A DNA stretch of 64,000 bases from Streptomyces rhizosphaerihabitans (GTDB taxonomy: Bacteria > Actinomycetota > Actinomycetes > Streptomycetales > Streptomycetaceae), in the NCBI RefSeq assembly GCF_025399795.1, contig NZ_JAODTZ010000020.1:62001-126000 (forward strand), given 5' to 3'. Under the pieces are notes generated by a model. The model was not told where the DNA came from. It was given only the letters and a program-made list of their open reading frames with translations, and searched no databases. A program made the position numbers and the translations under genes. Below are positions 18,311 through 26,475 of the stretch, one piece after another. Position 1 is the stretch's first letter, and each line of letters opens with the position of its first letter.

Positions 18311-18334
18311 TCCAAGATCACCGACAGAGTCAAG
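18311..18334. repeat. right inverted repeat of the IS1182-type element
   Basis: Perfect partner of 16467-16490, followed by CTAG at 18335-18338. Confidence 0.9.
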
Positions 18335-18338
18335 CTAG

Positions 18339-18675
18339 AAGATGCGGATGCGTTCGAGGTGGTCGTGAGCCGGATCGCGGTCGGTTCGCGCGGATCGAAC
18401 CCCGCTTGCGGGCTGGGAGGTTGGTGCTGGGCCTGCTGTCCGACCCGCCTCGCAAGAACTGCTGATCCAGGGTCTGTCCGGGCTGGGCTCCCACCACCTG
18501 AGCGCCATCCTTACGACAAGGTCACCCGGACAGGCCTGGCCTCTCTCGTACTCCTGGCAGAGTCCTGGCCCGGCCCGGGCGGGCCACCCTCCCGGTGGAC
18601 GAATGTCGCGCCCACCGACGCATCACACGCCGACTGCCCCGGCGGGCACTGCAATTCGGGCTCACCCCAGAGCAA
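18339..18675. other. intergenic stretch right of the insertion sequences
   Basis: No supported gene on either strand. The truncated MFS gene does not resume here. Confidence 0.4.
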
Positions 18676-18701
18676 CTGCCCAGCCCTGGCAGGCTGGGCA
18701 G
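18676..18701. terminator. hairpin terminator of the AMIN-like gene
   Basis: Perfect 10-bp stem (18676-18685 with 18692-18701; arm CTGCCCAGCC) and 6-base loop, 25 bp past the stop of the minus-strand gene at 18727. There is no T run, as is common in Streptomyces. Confidence 0.7.
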
Positions 18702-18726
18702 CGACTGATTCGGTGACGGCCGGCAC

Positions 18727-19242
18727 TCACCCGCACGAGTTGGCGTGGCTGAAGTCCAGGACCACGCGCTCGGGGCTGTGCAGCTTGAAGACCTTGTACG
18801 TGGGCTTGGTCTGGAACGCGGTTGCGAAGTTGACCACGCCTTCGAAGTCTCCGGTCAGGGCGAGCCCCTTCAGCTTGGGCAACTGGATCTTCACCAGTCG
18901 GGGACCCTGGTAGACGGACTTGCCCGCGCTGTCGTGCGCGACCGCGGGAGAGAGCCTGATCTCCAGGAAGTACTTCCCGGTGAGCGGGACCTTCTTCCCG
19001 GAAGGATCGTAGCGGGGCGTCTGGACCGGCTTCACGGTGACGGCCGGGGCGGTGCCACGTACGTCGACGACGAGCCGGTCGTAGGTGCAGTGCCCGGCCC
19101 ACCGGGCGTTGACGATGCGCGCGGGCGGCGAAGTCTTAGCGGCCGCCTTCGACTGCGTGACCGCGGAGGCGGGGACCGTGGCGCCGACGGCGGTGAGAAG
19201 GATGCCCGCGACAATTGCTGCACGGGATGGGTGATTTTGCAT
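18727..19242 (-). CDS. secreted AMIN-like domain protein
   Basis: 171 residues from the ATG at 19242 (GGGGGCG upstream). A signal peptide is clear: basic start, hydrophobic AAIVAGILLTAVGATVPASA, cleavage near residue 27. The mature part is a beta-rich domain (HCTYDRLVVDVRG; GKYFLEIRLSPAVA; ERVVLDFSHANSCG) typical of actinobacterial AMIN-like proteins, which are predicted to bind cell-wall material. It ends with a near-terminal Cys that may pair with the Cys of HCTYD. No operon partner is visible. Confidence 0.8.
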   Translation of the reverse strand: MQNHPSRAAIVAGILLTAVGATVPASAVTQSKAAAKTSPPARIVNARWAGHCTYDRLVVDVRGTAPAVTVKPVQTPRYDPSGKKVPLTGKYFLEIRLSPAVAHDSAGKSVYQGPRLVKIQLPKLKGLALTGDFEGVVNFATAFQTKPTYKVFKLHSPERVVLDFSHANSCG

Positions 19243-19734
19243 GACGCCCCCAGATGTTCTGGTGAAGGGGACCGATGATTCCACTATGAGAGACATCACC
19301 GGGGTGCGAATGGTTGCACGGTCAGGGCCTTGTTGTCCCGCCTTTCGGAGGGGCTATGGCCTCGGGCCGCCCGAAACCCGGTTTCCTCGATTCGACCGCT
19401 GTTCCTCGCGGCTCACCACCATCGCCAGGGCGGCACGATTTGCCGCGGCGGGCCTGAACTCAGTCCGGTTAACCGGTGCACTTCTCAGCCGCCGCCAACA
19501 TCATCCGATCGCTCACGCAGGCATGATCGCTCGGCTTTCAAGCAAGAAGGCCGTTGCCAGTCCCCCGACTGCGTCACCTCCACGGCCGACGCCGGCGCGG
19601 CGGCACTGTTCACCGCGGTGGCGTGGCCGCGCCAGCCCAGGCGACCGCGTACACGGTCAACCAGCCTTCCGGCGAGTGCCTCGACAAGTCCAAAACACCC
19701 GTCGGTCGCTTCCCAGAACCCAACCGGCCGGGGC
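19243..19734. other. gap with possible secreted-protein fragment
   Basis: Around 19590-19700 the plus strand reads AAPAQATAYTVNQPSGECLD and on, which looks like the end of a signal peptide and the start of a secreted protein, but the preceding hydrophobic part (GAAALFTAV) lies in another frame and there is no continuation. It is probably debris. Confidence 0.35.
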
Positions 19735-20106
19735 TCAGGGTTTCCACGTGCGCAGGAAGGACGCGATCCGGGCGGCAGTGCAGCGCGGATCATTCAACTC
19801 GTGGGCGAGTGCTGTGAGTTGTTCACGCGTGGGGTTGACCGGAATATTGCTGGCCTCGAGGTACATGACGGCGACGGCGCAGGCGACGGTGAGGTTGGAA
19901 CGCTCCAGCCAGCGGCAGCGGCCCAGGTTGTGCACCAGCGCGGCGGCGCGGGCGTAGGCGCCGTCGTAGACGGGTGTGTCGAGGAGTTCGCCGCGATGGC
20001 GGGAGACAGCGGCGATGGGCACGCCGTAGTCGTCGGCGGCCGGGTCGCGGTGCCCGGCCCGTTCCGCCACTTCGAGGATCCAGGACTCGTCGACGTGCAG
20101 GATCAC
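19735..20106 (-). CDS. Fic/Doc-like toxin component of a toxin-antitoxin pair
   Basis: 123 residues resembling the short Streptomyces Doc-type toxins: start MILHVDESWILEVAE, ARAAALVHNLGRCRWLERSNLTVACAVAVMYLEASN in the position of the Fic core, and a C-terminal helical tail. The canonical Fic motif HxFx(D/E)GNxR is not present; the equivalent segment reads CRWLERSNL. AMPylation or phosphorylation by the usual mechanism is therefore doubtful. The start codon overlaps the stop of the upstream antitoxin gene (20103-20106). Confidence 0.65.
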   Translation of the reverse strand: MILHVDESWILEVAERAGHRDPAADDYGVPIAAVSRHRGELLDTPVYDGAYARAAALVHNLGRCRWLERSNLTVACAVAVMYLEASNIPVNPTREQLTALAHELNDPRCTAARIASFLRTWKP

Positions 20107-20360
20107 GCGACGGCGCCCGGCCGCGGATCGGCGTACGGAGCGTCGAGCTGCTGCTCCAGATCATCGAGGAAAGCGCCGTGCTCATCGATGAGCCGCTGGG
20201 CGGCCGCCATGCCGGCGGCGCGGGCGCCGGTGGTGTCCTCGATGATGAGCCGCTCCACGTACTTGTTGAAGTCCAGCCGACGGGCGGCCGCGGCGGCCTT
20301 GCCGGCCGCGAGCACGTCCTCTTCCAGCCGGACCTGCGTCTGCTTCTTCGTGGAATTCAC
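20103..20360 (-). CDS. antitoxin component (RHH-like) of the Fic/Doc-like pair
   Basis: 85 residues. The N-terminal stretch TQVRLEEDVLAAGKAAAAARRLDFNKYVERLIIEDT is the pattern of a ribbon-helix-helix DNA-binding fold (a short strand followed by two helices). The C-terminal charged helix (RLIDEHGAFLDDLEQQLDA) would bind the toxin. It is the first gene of the pair, overlaps the toxin gene by four bases and probably autoregulates it. Confidence 0.7.
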   Translation of the reverse strand: MNSTKKQTQVRLEEDVLAAGKAAAAARRLDFNKYVERLIIEDTTGARAAGMAAAQRLIDEHGAFLDDLEQQLDAPYADPRPGAVA

Positions 20361-20733
20361 ACCGGCATGGTATCAGGGTGGTAGCAGTTGCCGCCGGACG
20401 TGGAACCGGTACACAGTCGGCCCCGAACGCAGTGGGGTTGACGTGCTCGGGCAAACCTCCCACGCCGACGAGCGCCCCGCCTCCTCGGATCATCGCCGCT
20501 GCGTTGCCCCGCATTCACCTCACCGGGATTCGGGTGGAGCGGGGAGCAATCCCATGACCACGACCCTCGTGCGCTCGTGCGCTCGTGCGCTCGTGGCCGA
20601 CGCTTGCGCGATTCATTGACATGCCCCTGCCCTGTGGCTAGCTTCACGAAGCGTTCTCGTCTGCGCCCCAGGCGCTCGCGGCCCCGGGGCCCTGTCAACG
20701 CTTCGCATCGCCAGTGCCCCATTTCGGCGATGA

Positions 20734-20745
20734 GACAACGTTGTC
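20734..20745. promoter_or_regulatory. LacI-type operator, distal
   Basis: Perfect 12-bp palindrome GACAACGTTGTC, 109 bp upstream of the GH92 start codon. Its form matches LacI-family operators that control glycoside hydrolases in Streptomyces. Confidence 0.8.
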
Positions 20746-20801
20746 ACCATCCACCGTCACTCAAGCGCGCTCGCCGCTCAAAAGCACCCCCTCCGCACGA
20801 A

Positions 20802-20813
20802 GACAACGTTGTC
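20802..20813. promoter_or_regulatory. LacI-type operator, proximal
   Basis: Second exact GACAACGTTGTC, 68 bp from the first and 40 bp upstream of the GH92 start. The paired identical palindromes suggest cooperative repression by a sugar-responsive regulator encoded outside this window. Confidence 0.8.
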
Positions 20814-20853
20814 AAGTTCTGTCTCCCGCCCCCGAGTAGAGGAGAAAACCCCC

Positions 20854-23646
20854 GTGCTGACACGACTGTCGAGACCCCCCGGAACCACCGCGATCGGCTT
20901 ACTCGCCGCTGCGGCACTGGCCGCGGCCGGGATGTGCGCACCCGCGTGGGCAGCCGGCAAGGCTGCGTTCGTCGCGTCACCGGCCACCGTGGTCAACCCG
21001 TTCATCGGAACGTCGAACCAGGCTGACGACTTCCCCGGGGCCGACGTGCCGTTCGGCATGGTGCAGTGGAGCCCGGACACGCCGTCGCGGCCCGACGGTG
21101 GCGGATACGAGTACAACGACTCGTCCATCACCGGCTTCAGCCTCACCCACATCGCCGGACCTGGCTGCGGTGCGGCCGGCGACATACCGGTGCTGCCCAC
21201 GGTCGGCACCGTGAACACCGGTGCGACGGACGCGTTCTCGCACGCCAACGAGTCGGCGTCCGCCGGCTCGTACAAGGTCGCCCTCAACAACCAGGTGACC
21301 ACCGAGCTGACCACCACGACACGCAGCGGTATGGCGCGCTTCACCTTCCCCTCCAGCAGCCAGGCCAACCTGATCTTCAAACTGACCGGGAGTCAGAACG
21401 GCGCCACCTCGACGCAGTTCACCAAAGTCTCGAACACCGAGGTGAGCGGCCAGGTCACCAGCGGCCACTTCTGCGGCGCGGGGAACACGTACAGCGTCTA
21501 CTTCGACATGGTCTTCGACCAGCCGTTCGCCTCGCAAGGCACCTCGATCGCGAAGACATCGGCCGCCACCCCCGAGAGGCCCGGCACGACGTCGAAGAAC
21601 GCCGCCGAGAAGCCCAACAAGCCGGTACTTCACGGCAAGAACCCCACCACAACGGCCCCGAAGGCCGCCAAGGGCAGCGTCTCCCCTAACGCCGCCGCTC
21701 CGAACGCCGCTGCCTCGAACGGCTACGTCACCTTCAACACCACCAGCAACCCGGTGGTGCAGGCCAAGGTCGGCATCTCCTACGTCTCGATCGCCAACGC
21801 GACGGCCAACCGGGCCGCGGAAAACACCGGTTGGGACTTCAATGCGACCCGCACCGCCGCGCAGAACGCCTGGAACAGCGCACTCGGCAAAATACAGATC
21901 GCCGGCGGGACAGCCGCACAGCAGCAGAGCTTCTACACCGCGCTCTACCACTCGCTGCTGCACCCGAACGTCATCAGCGACACCAACGGCCAGTACTACG
22001 GCTTCGACGGCAAGACACACACCGTGGACACCGGCCACGGTGCGGCATACGCGAACTACTCCGGCTGGGACATCTACCGTTCGCAGGCCCAACTCGAGGG
22101 CCTGCTCGCCCCCCAGGTCGCCTCGGACACAGCGCAGTCGATGATCGACGACTACGCCCAGACCGGAATCTTCCCCAAGTGGTCGGAGAACAACGGCGAG
22201 TCCTACGTCATGGTGGGCGACCCGGCCGACGCCATCCTCGCCGACTACTACGCTTTCGGCGCCAGGAACTTCGACACCACGACCGCACTCGCCGACATGG
22301 TCAAACAGGCGAGCACGGCCAACAACGACCGGCCGGGCCTCAACTACCTGAACTCACCCGGCTACATGCCGCACGACGGCAGCTATGGCTGCTGCAACTT
22401 CTACGGCCCGGTCGCCACCACACTGGAGTACAACACCGCCGACTTCGCGATCTCCGCTCTGGCCGGGGCACTTGGCGACACCAGCAACCAGAAGACGTAC
22501 GCCAACCGCGCCCAAGGCTGGCGCAACGTACTCAACCCCGCCTCCGGCTTCGTCGAACCGCGCAACGCCGGCGGCTCCTGGACCGGTGGCTTCGACCCCA
22601 CCAGCGGCACCGACATGGTCGAAGCCGACTCCTGGATCTACACCGGGATGGTCCCGTTCAACATCGGCGGCCTGGCCCACGCCAAGGGCGGCAACACAGC
22701 GATGAACCACTACCTGGACACCGTGCTGCGCAGCTACACCGGTGACAAGGGCTACGCGTGGGTCGGCAACGAACCCAGCATCGAACTGCCTTGGGAATAC
22801 GACTACACCGGACAGCCCTACAAGACACAGGGCACCGTCCGGGCCATCCAGGACCAGATCTGGGCGAACACACCCGGCGGCCTGGCCGACGGCAACGACG
22901 ATCTCGGCGCGATGAGCGCCTGGTACGTGTGGTCCGCGCTCGGCATGTACCCCGAGACCCCGGGCACCTCCGACCTCGCCCTGGGCTCCCCCCTGTTCAC
23001 ACAGGCCGCGGTCACCCTCCCGTCGGGCAAGACCCTGACGATCAACGGCAACGGCGCCGCCGACAACGCCCCCTACGTACAGTCCGCGGCGTGGAACGGC
23101 ACCGCCTGGAACAACGCCTTCGCTCCCACCACGGCGATCACCGACGGCGGCACGCTGGACTTCACCCTCGGCACCAGCGCCAACACCTCCTGGGCAACGG
23201 CGGCGTCCGCCGCCCCGCCCTCCTACGCCGGTGACACCACGGCCCCGGCCTCGCCCCGCATCGGCCCCATCACCTCCGCGGTGGCAGCCAACCTGTGCGT
23301 GGACGACGCGAGCTCCTCCACCACCGACGGCAGCCACGTCCAGATCTGGAGCTGCAACAGTACCTACGCCCAGGACTGGATCATCGCCGGCGACGGAACG
23401 GTCCGGACTCTCGGCAAGTGCCTGGACGCCGACCACAGCGGAACCACGAACGGCACCCTGGTCCAGCTGTGGACATGCAACGGCAGCGGCGCCCAGCAAT
23501 GGACCACGGGCGCCAACGGATCGCTCGTCAACCCCCAGTCCAAGCTGTGCCTGGACGACCCCAACTCCACCACCACAACCGGCACCCAACTCCAGCTCTA
23601 CACCTGCAACGGTTCGAACGCCCAGAACTGGAAACTGCCGACCTGA
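20854..23646 (+). CDS. secreted GH92 alpha-mannosidase with C-terminal ricin-type lectin domain
   Basis: 930 residues from the GTG at 20854 (GAGGAGA upstream). Signal peptide (TTAIGLLAAAALAAAGMCAPAWA). The GH92 N-terminal beta domain begins VNPFIGTSNQADDFPGADVPFG. The catalytic (alpha/alpha)6 part carries PKWSENNGESYVMVGDP, WVGNEPSIELPWEYDYTG and GNDDLGAMSAWYVWSALGMYP, which hold the family's acidic residues and calcium ligands. An Ala/Pro/Lys-rich insert (about 245-290) interrupts the N-terminal domain. The last 130 residues form a ricin B/CBM13 trefoil with three QxW repeats (QDW, QQW, QNW). It trims alpha-mannosides outside the cell. Confidence 0.93.
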   Translation: MLTRLSRPPGTTAIGLLAAAALAAAGMCAPAWAAGKAAFVASPATVVNPFIGTSNQADDFPGADVPFGMVQWSPDTPSRPDGGGYEYNDSSITGFSLTHIAGPGCGAAGDIPVLPTVGTVNTGATDAFSHANESASAGSYKVALNNQVTTELTTTTRSGMARFTFPSSSQANLIFKLTGSQNGATSTQFTKVSNTEVSGQVTSGHFCGAGNTYSVYFDMVFDQPFASQGTSIAKTSAATPERPGTTSKNAAEKPNKPVLHGKNPTTTAPKAAKGSVSPNAAAPNAAASNGYVTFNTTSNPVVQAKVGISYVSIANATANRAAENTGWDFNATRTAAQNAWNSALGKIQIAGGTAAQQQSFYTALYHSLLHPNVISDTNGQYYGFDGKTHTVDTGHGAAYANYSGWDIYRSQAQLEGLLAPQVASDTAQSMIDDYAQTGIFPKWSENNGESYVMVGDPADAILADYYAFGARNFDTTTALADMVKQASTANNDRPGLNYLNSPGYMPHDGSYGCCNFYGPVATTLEYNTADFAISALAGALGDTSNQKTYANRAQGWRNVLNPASGFVEPRNAGGSWTGGFDPTSGTDMVEADSWIYTGMVPFNIGGLAHAKGGNTAMNHYLDTVLRSYTGDKGYAWVGNEPSIELPWEYDYTGQPYKTQGTVRAIQDQIWANTPGGLADGNDDLGAMSAWYVWSALGMYPETPGTSDLALGSPLFTQAAVTLPSGKTLTINGNGAADNAPYVQSAAWNGTAWNNAFAPTTAITDGGTLDFTLGTSANTSWATAASAAPPSYAGDTTAPASPRIGPITSAVAANLCVDDASSSTTDGSHVQIWSCNSTYAQDWIIAGDGTVRTLGKCLDADHSGTTNGTLVQLWTCNGSGAQQWTTGANGSLVNPQSKLCLDDPNSTTTTGTQLQLYTCNGSNAQNWKLPT

Positions 23647-23739
23647 ACCACCGGCACCGGCACCGGCAACCTGCGGGCGATGCCGGACACCCCGTTCCGC
23701 TGACCATCCCCGCAGGTGGACACATTCGTAACCCTTGTC

Positions 23740-23780
23740 GGCGAGGACCCTGACCGGCTTTCGCCGGCAGGGTCCTCGCC
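23740..23780. terminator. strong hairpin terminator after GH92
   Basis: Arms 23740-23752 and 23768-23780 pair perfectly over 13 bp, with an inner 5-bp stem (CCGGC/GCCGG) closing a 4-base loop. Confidence 0.85.
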
Positions 23781-23898
23781 GGGAGGGCGGAGAGAAGGGG
23801 CCGGGTACGGACGGGAGGAATGCCCTTGAGCGATGAGTTTTGCCTTGGCCTCCAGTCTGTATCCACATACCCCGACAACCGCGCTCGAGGAGAACGTC

Positions 23899-24477
23899 AT
23901 GACCGTCACCTACACCTTCGACGTCTTTGCCAGCCTCGACGGGTTCGGCGCTGCCGGCGGAAACTGGACCGGTTACTGGGGCAAGCAAGGCCCCGAGCTC
24001 CTCGACCACCGCCTCGCCCTGTACGACGAGGAGCAGCGGATGGTCTTCGGGGCCAACACGTACAGGGCGTTCGCGCAGATGCTGGCCTCGAGCACCGAGG
24101 AGTCCGAGGTGCGTGACCCGTGGGTCACGCGGATGAGGAGCCTGCCGGCAACGGTGGTGTCGACCACCCTGGAAGAACCCCTCGACTGGCCGGATGCGAA
24201 CGTCGTGAGCGGCGACGCCGTCGATGTCGTAGCTCGGCTCAAGAAGGACTCTGACGTACCGCTGCGCTCGCACGGCAGCCTGTCGATGAACCGGGCGCTG
24301 ATGGCCGCCGGTCTGGTGGACCGCGTCCAGGTGACACTCTTCCCTGTGATCACCGGTCAGACCGGGCTGGACCCCATCTTCCAGGGTGCGGCCGACTTCG
24401 ACCTCGAACTCATCGAGCACCGGACGCTCGACGGCCAGATCCAAGAGCTCGTCTACCGGCCCATCCTGCATGTCTGA
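23899..24477 (+). CDS. dihydrofolate reductase family (RibD C-terminal-like) protein
   Basis: 192 residues from the ATG at 23899 (GAGGAGAA five bases upstream). The RibD_C/DHFR-like fold starts YTFDVFASLDGFGA, then MVFGANTYRAFAQML, ATVVSTTLEEPLDW, SHGSLSMNRALMAAGLVD and a closing HRTLDGQIQELVYRP. Members are NADPH-binding reductases, mostly of unknown substrate. The usual catalytic acid of true DHFR is not evident, so folate reduction is unlikely. Confidence 0.85.
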   Translation: MTVTYTFDVFASLDGFGAAGGNWTGYWGKQGPELLDHRLALYDEEQRMVFGANTYRAFAQMLASSTEESEVRDPWVTRMRSLPATVVSTTLEEPLDWPDANVVSGDAVDVVARLKKDSDVPLRSHGSLSMNRALMAAGLVDRVQVTLFPVITGQTGLDPIFQGAADFDLELIEHRTLDGQIQELVYRPILHV

Positions 24478-24630
24478 GAGAGGCCTGAGAGCGCCTCGTC
24501 CAACCGGACCGCGGTTTTCGGCCCCTGGCGCCGAGCAGGCCGAGCAGGCCGGAGAGTTCTACCGCGTCCGCCGTGCGGCCCGGTCCTGGCGCGGCCCACG
24601 TACCTGTCGTCGTGTCCGTACCCTGGGAAT

Positions 24631-25581
24631 ATGCGGATGCGCCCCACCCTGAGCTGGACCCCTGCCGAGGACCTGCCGCCTGGCACCACGGATCTGGAGC
24701 CGGTCACCGACGCGCTGAGCACTGGCGGTGTGCTTGTGCTCAGCGGGGCGGGAATCTCCACGGAATCCGGCATCCCCGACTATCGAGGCCCGAGCGGGAC
24801 CCTGAGCCGGCACACCCCGATGACCTACCAGGAATTCACCGCAAGCGCCCAAGCCCGTCGACGGTACTGGGCGCGCAGCCACCTCGGCTGGCGGACCTTC
24901 GGCCACGCCCGCCCCAACGACGGACACCGAGCCGTGGCCGCGTTCGGACGGCACGGCCTGCTCTCAGGGGTGATCACCCAGAACGTCGACGGTCTGCACC
25001 AGGCCGTCGGCAGCGAGGGCGTCGTGGAACTCCATGGGAGCCTGGACCGGGTCGTCTGCCTTGTCTGCGGCGCGTTCACCCCGCGCCGTGAACTCGCCCG
25101 GCAGCTGGAGGAGGCCAATCCGGCGTTCGAGCCGGTGGCCGCCGCGATCAACCCGGACGGTGACGCCGACCTGACCGATGAACAGGTCGGCGACTTCCGC
25201 GTGGTTCCCTGCGCAGTCTGCGGCGGCGTCCTCAAGCCGGACGTGGTGTTCTTCGGCGAAACCGTTCCGCAGTCGCGGGTCGAGCAGTGCCGCCGGCTGG
25301 TCCGGGAGGCGACTTCGCTGCTGGTCCTGGGCTCTTCACTGACGGTGATGTCCGGGCTACGGTTCGTGCGCCAGGCCACCCAGGCCGGGAAGCCGGTGTT
25401 GATCGTCAACCGGGACCCGACCCGCGGCGACCAGCACGCCCTCACGCGAATCGCGCTCCCGCTGGGAATGGCCCTCACCGCCGTGGCCGGCCGCCTGGAC
25501 ATCCCCCTCGATGAAGCGGCGGCCGATACCTCACCGGCACCGGTCTGCCGGGGAGGAAGGAGGTCACCACCGTTGGCATAA
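24631..25581 (+). CDS. NAD-dependent protein deacylase, Sir2 (sirtuin) family
   Basis: 316 residues. NAD-binding GAGISTESGIPDYRGP, catalytic TQNVDGLHQ and ELHGS (catalytic His), a zinc site with two CxxC pairs (CLVC and CAVC), KPDVVFFGETVP, and GSSLTVMSG near the end are all in place, so the enzyme should be active. It removes acetyl or acyl groups from lysine, releasing nicotinamide and O-acyl-ADP-ribose. The spacing between the CxxC pairs (about 50 residues) is longer than in E. coli CobB. The C-terminus carries a short disordered extension. Confidence 0.93.
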   Translation: MRMRPTLSWTPAEDLPPGTTDLEPVTDALSTGGVLVLSGAGISTESGIPDYRGPSGTLSRHTPMTYQEFTASAQARRRYWARSHLGWRTFGHARPNDGHRAVAAFGRHGLLSGVITQNVDGLHQAVGSEGVVELHGSLDRVVCLVCGAFTPRRELARQLEEANPAFEPVAAAINPDGDADLTDEQVGDFRVVPCAVCGGVLKPDVVFFGETVPQSRVEQCRRLVREATSLLVLGSSLTVMSGLRFVRQATQAGKPVLIVNRDPTRGDQHALTRIALPLGMALTAVAGRLDIPLDEAAADTSPAPVCRGGRRSPPLA

Positions 25582-25607
25582 GCCTAGGAGTCAGGGTTCG
25601 GCGGCTG

Positions 25608-26351
25608 TCAGGGCTTCTGCGTACTCGCGGTGTGGGGATATCGCCGGGCGCGAGCCCAGACGAGCTGCTCTGCCGCGCTGTTCAGCAGGGTGTCGAGGAC
25701 GACGGGGTAGGCACTGTGCGTCATCCGCCCGGCCAGGAGCCGCGCGGTGGCCGCGATATGCGGGTGGGTGTCGGCGGGCAGCTCGGCGTAGGTGGAGTTC
25801 CACATCTCCTCGTCCGCTGCGCGGGCCTCGTCCGTGAGCGCCAACGACCCTGCGTCCAGGGCCGCGAAGGCCAGAGTGAGGTCGATGAACGCGTGGTAGA
25901 CGACGACCGCGTCCGGGTCCGGGAAGCCCGCGGTGCGCAGGATGCCGAGGATCGTCTCGTCCACCGCGATCTCCCGGGGCCGGCCGGTGACCCGGCTGGC
26001 AGTCAGCACAGCAGCCTGGGGATGGGCGAGGTAGGAGGCGTGAATGGCCTGGCCCAGAGCCCGCAGGTCGGACCGCCACTCTCCGGTGGCCTTCCAGGTG
26101 TCCAGCACCCGCCCCATCAACTCCTCGCCGATGGCCCTGGTCAGGTCGTCCAGTCCGGCGAAGTACCGGTAGAGGGTGCTGGGGTCGGCACCGAGGACCG
26201 CGCCCAGCCTGCGTGCCGTCAGTCCAGCGCTGCCGTGCTCCCGCAGCATCCGCAACGCCGTTTGCACGATCAGCTTCTCGGACAGCACAGTCCCCTGCTT
26301 CGTCGGCCGACGCCTGCGCCGCGCCGCCTCCGGCACCACCTGTTTCGCCAC
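25608..26351 (-). CDS. TetR family regulator with TetR_C-type ligand domain
   Basis: 247 residues from the GTG at 26351 (GGGAGAG upstream). A basic N-terminal arm (EAARRRRRPTKQG) precedes the HTH (GLTARRLGAVLGADPSTLYRYFAGLDDLTRAI). The C-terminal domain (AFIDLTLAFAALDAG) resembles that of class TetR_C repressors. It is divergent from a saccharopine-dehydrogenase-like gene, with an imperfect inverted repeat GCCAAC-GTT-GTTGAC (26388-26402) between them, so it probably controls both. Confidence 0.88.
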   Translation of the reverse strand: MAKQVVPEAARRRRRPTKQGTVLSEKLIVQTALRMLREHGSAGLTARRLGAVLGADPSTLYRYFAGLDDLTRAIGEELMGRVLDTWKATGEWRSDLRALGQAIHASYLAHPQAAVLTASRVTGRPREIAVDETILGILRTAGFPDPDAVVVYHAFIDLTLAFAALDAGSLALTDEARAADEEMWNSTYAELPADTHPHIAATARLLAGRMTHSAYPVVLDTLLNSAAEQLVWARARRYPHTASTQKP

Positions 26352-26387
26352 GCCCACTCTCCCTGCCGACAGCGCATCGACACTTAT

Positions 26388-26402
26388 GCCAACGTTGTTG
26401 AC
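26388..26402. promoter_or_regulatory. putative TetR operator
   Basis: Imperfect inverted repeat GCCAAC-GTT-GTTGAC (5 of 6 arm positions pair) in the divergent promoter region. Confidence 0.45.
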
Positions 26403-26475
26403 CTTAACCCAGGACATCCCGTTGCATCCGACCAGCCCCGGAGGCGTCCGCCTCCGGCAACGAAAGGTGTGTGAC

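Larger units (their letters stand above)
16467..18334 (-). mobile_element. IS1182-type insertion sequence, inactive
   Basis: 1868 bp with perfect 24-bp terminal inverted repeats (16467-16490 and 18311-18334). It is flanked by CTAG: on the right at 18335-18338, on the left split by the IS630 insertion (C15328, TA, then TA-G 16464-16466). Its transposase gene is broken twice. IS1182 relatives often target palindromic tetranucleotides, which fits. Confidence 0.88.
20361..20853. other. intergenic region carrying the GH92 promoter
   Basis: A short direct repeat lies near 20570-20592 (GCGCTCGTGCGCTCGTG). Two perfect operators lie in the right half (listed separately). No gene is seen. Confidence 0.5.

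Noticed and set aside
22354..24471. 705-codon minus-strand open frame
   Set aside because: Antisense to GH92 and the reductase; Gly/Val-rich mirror composition.
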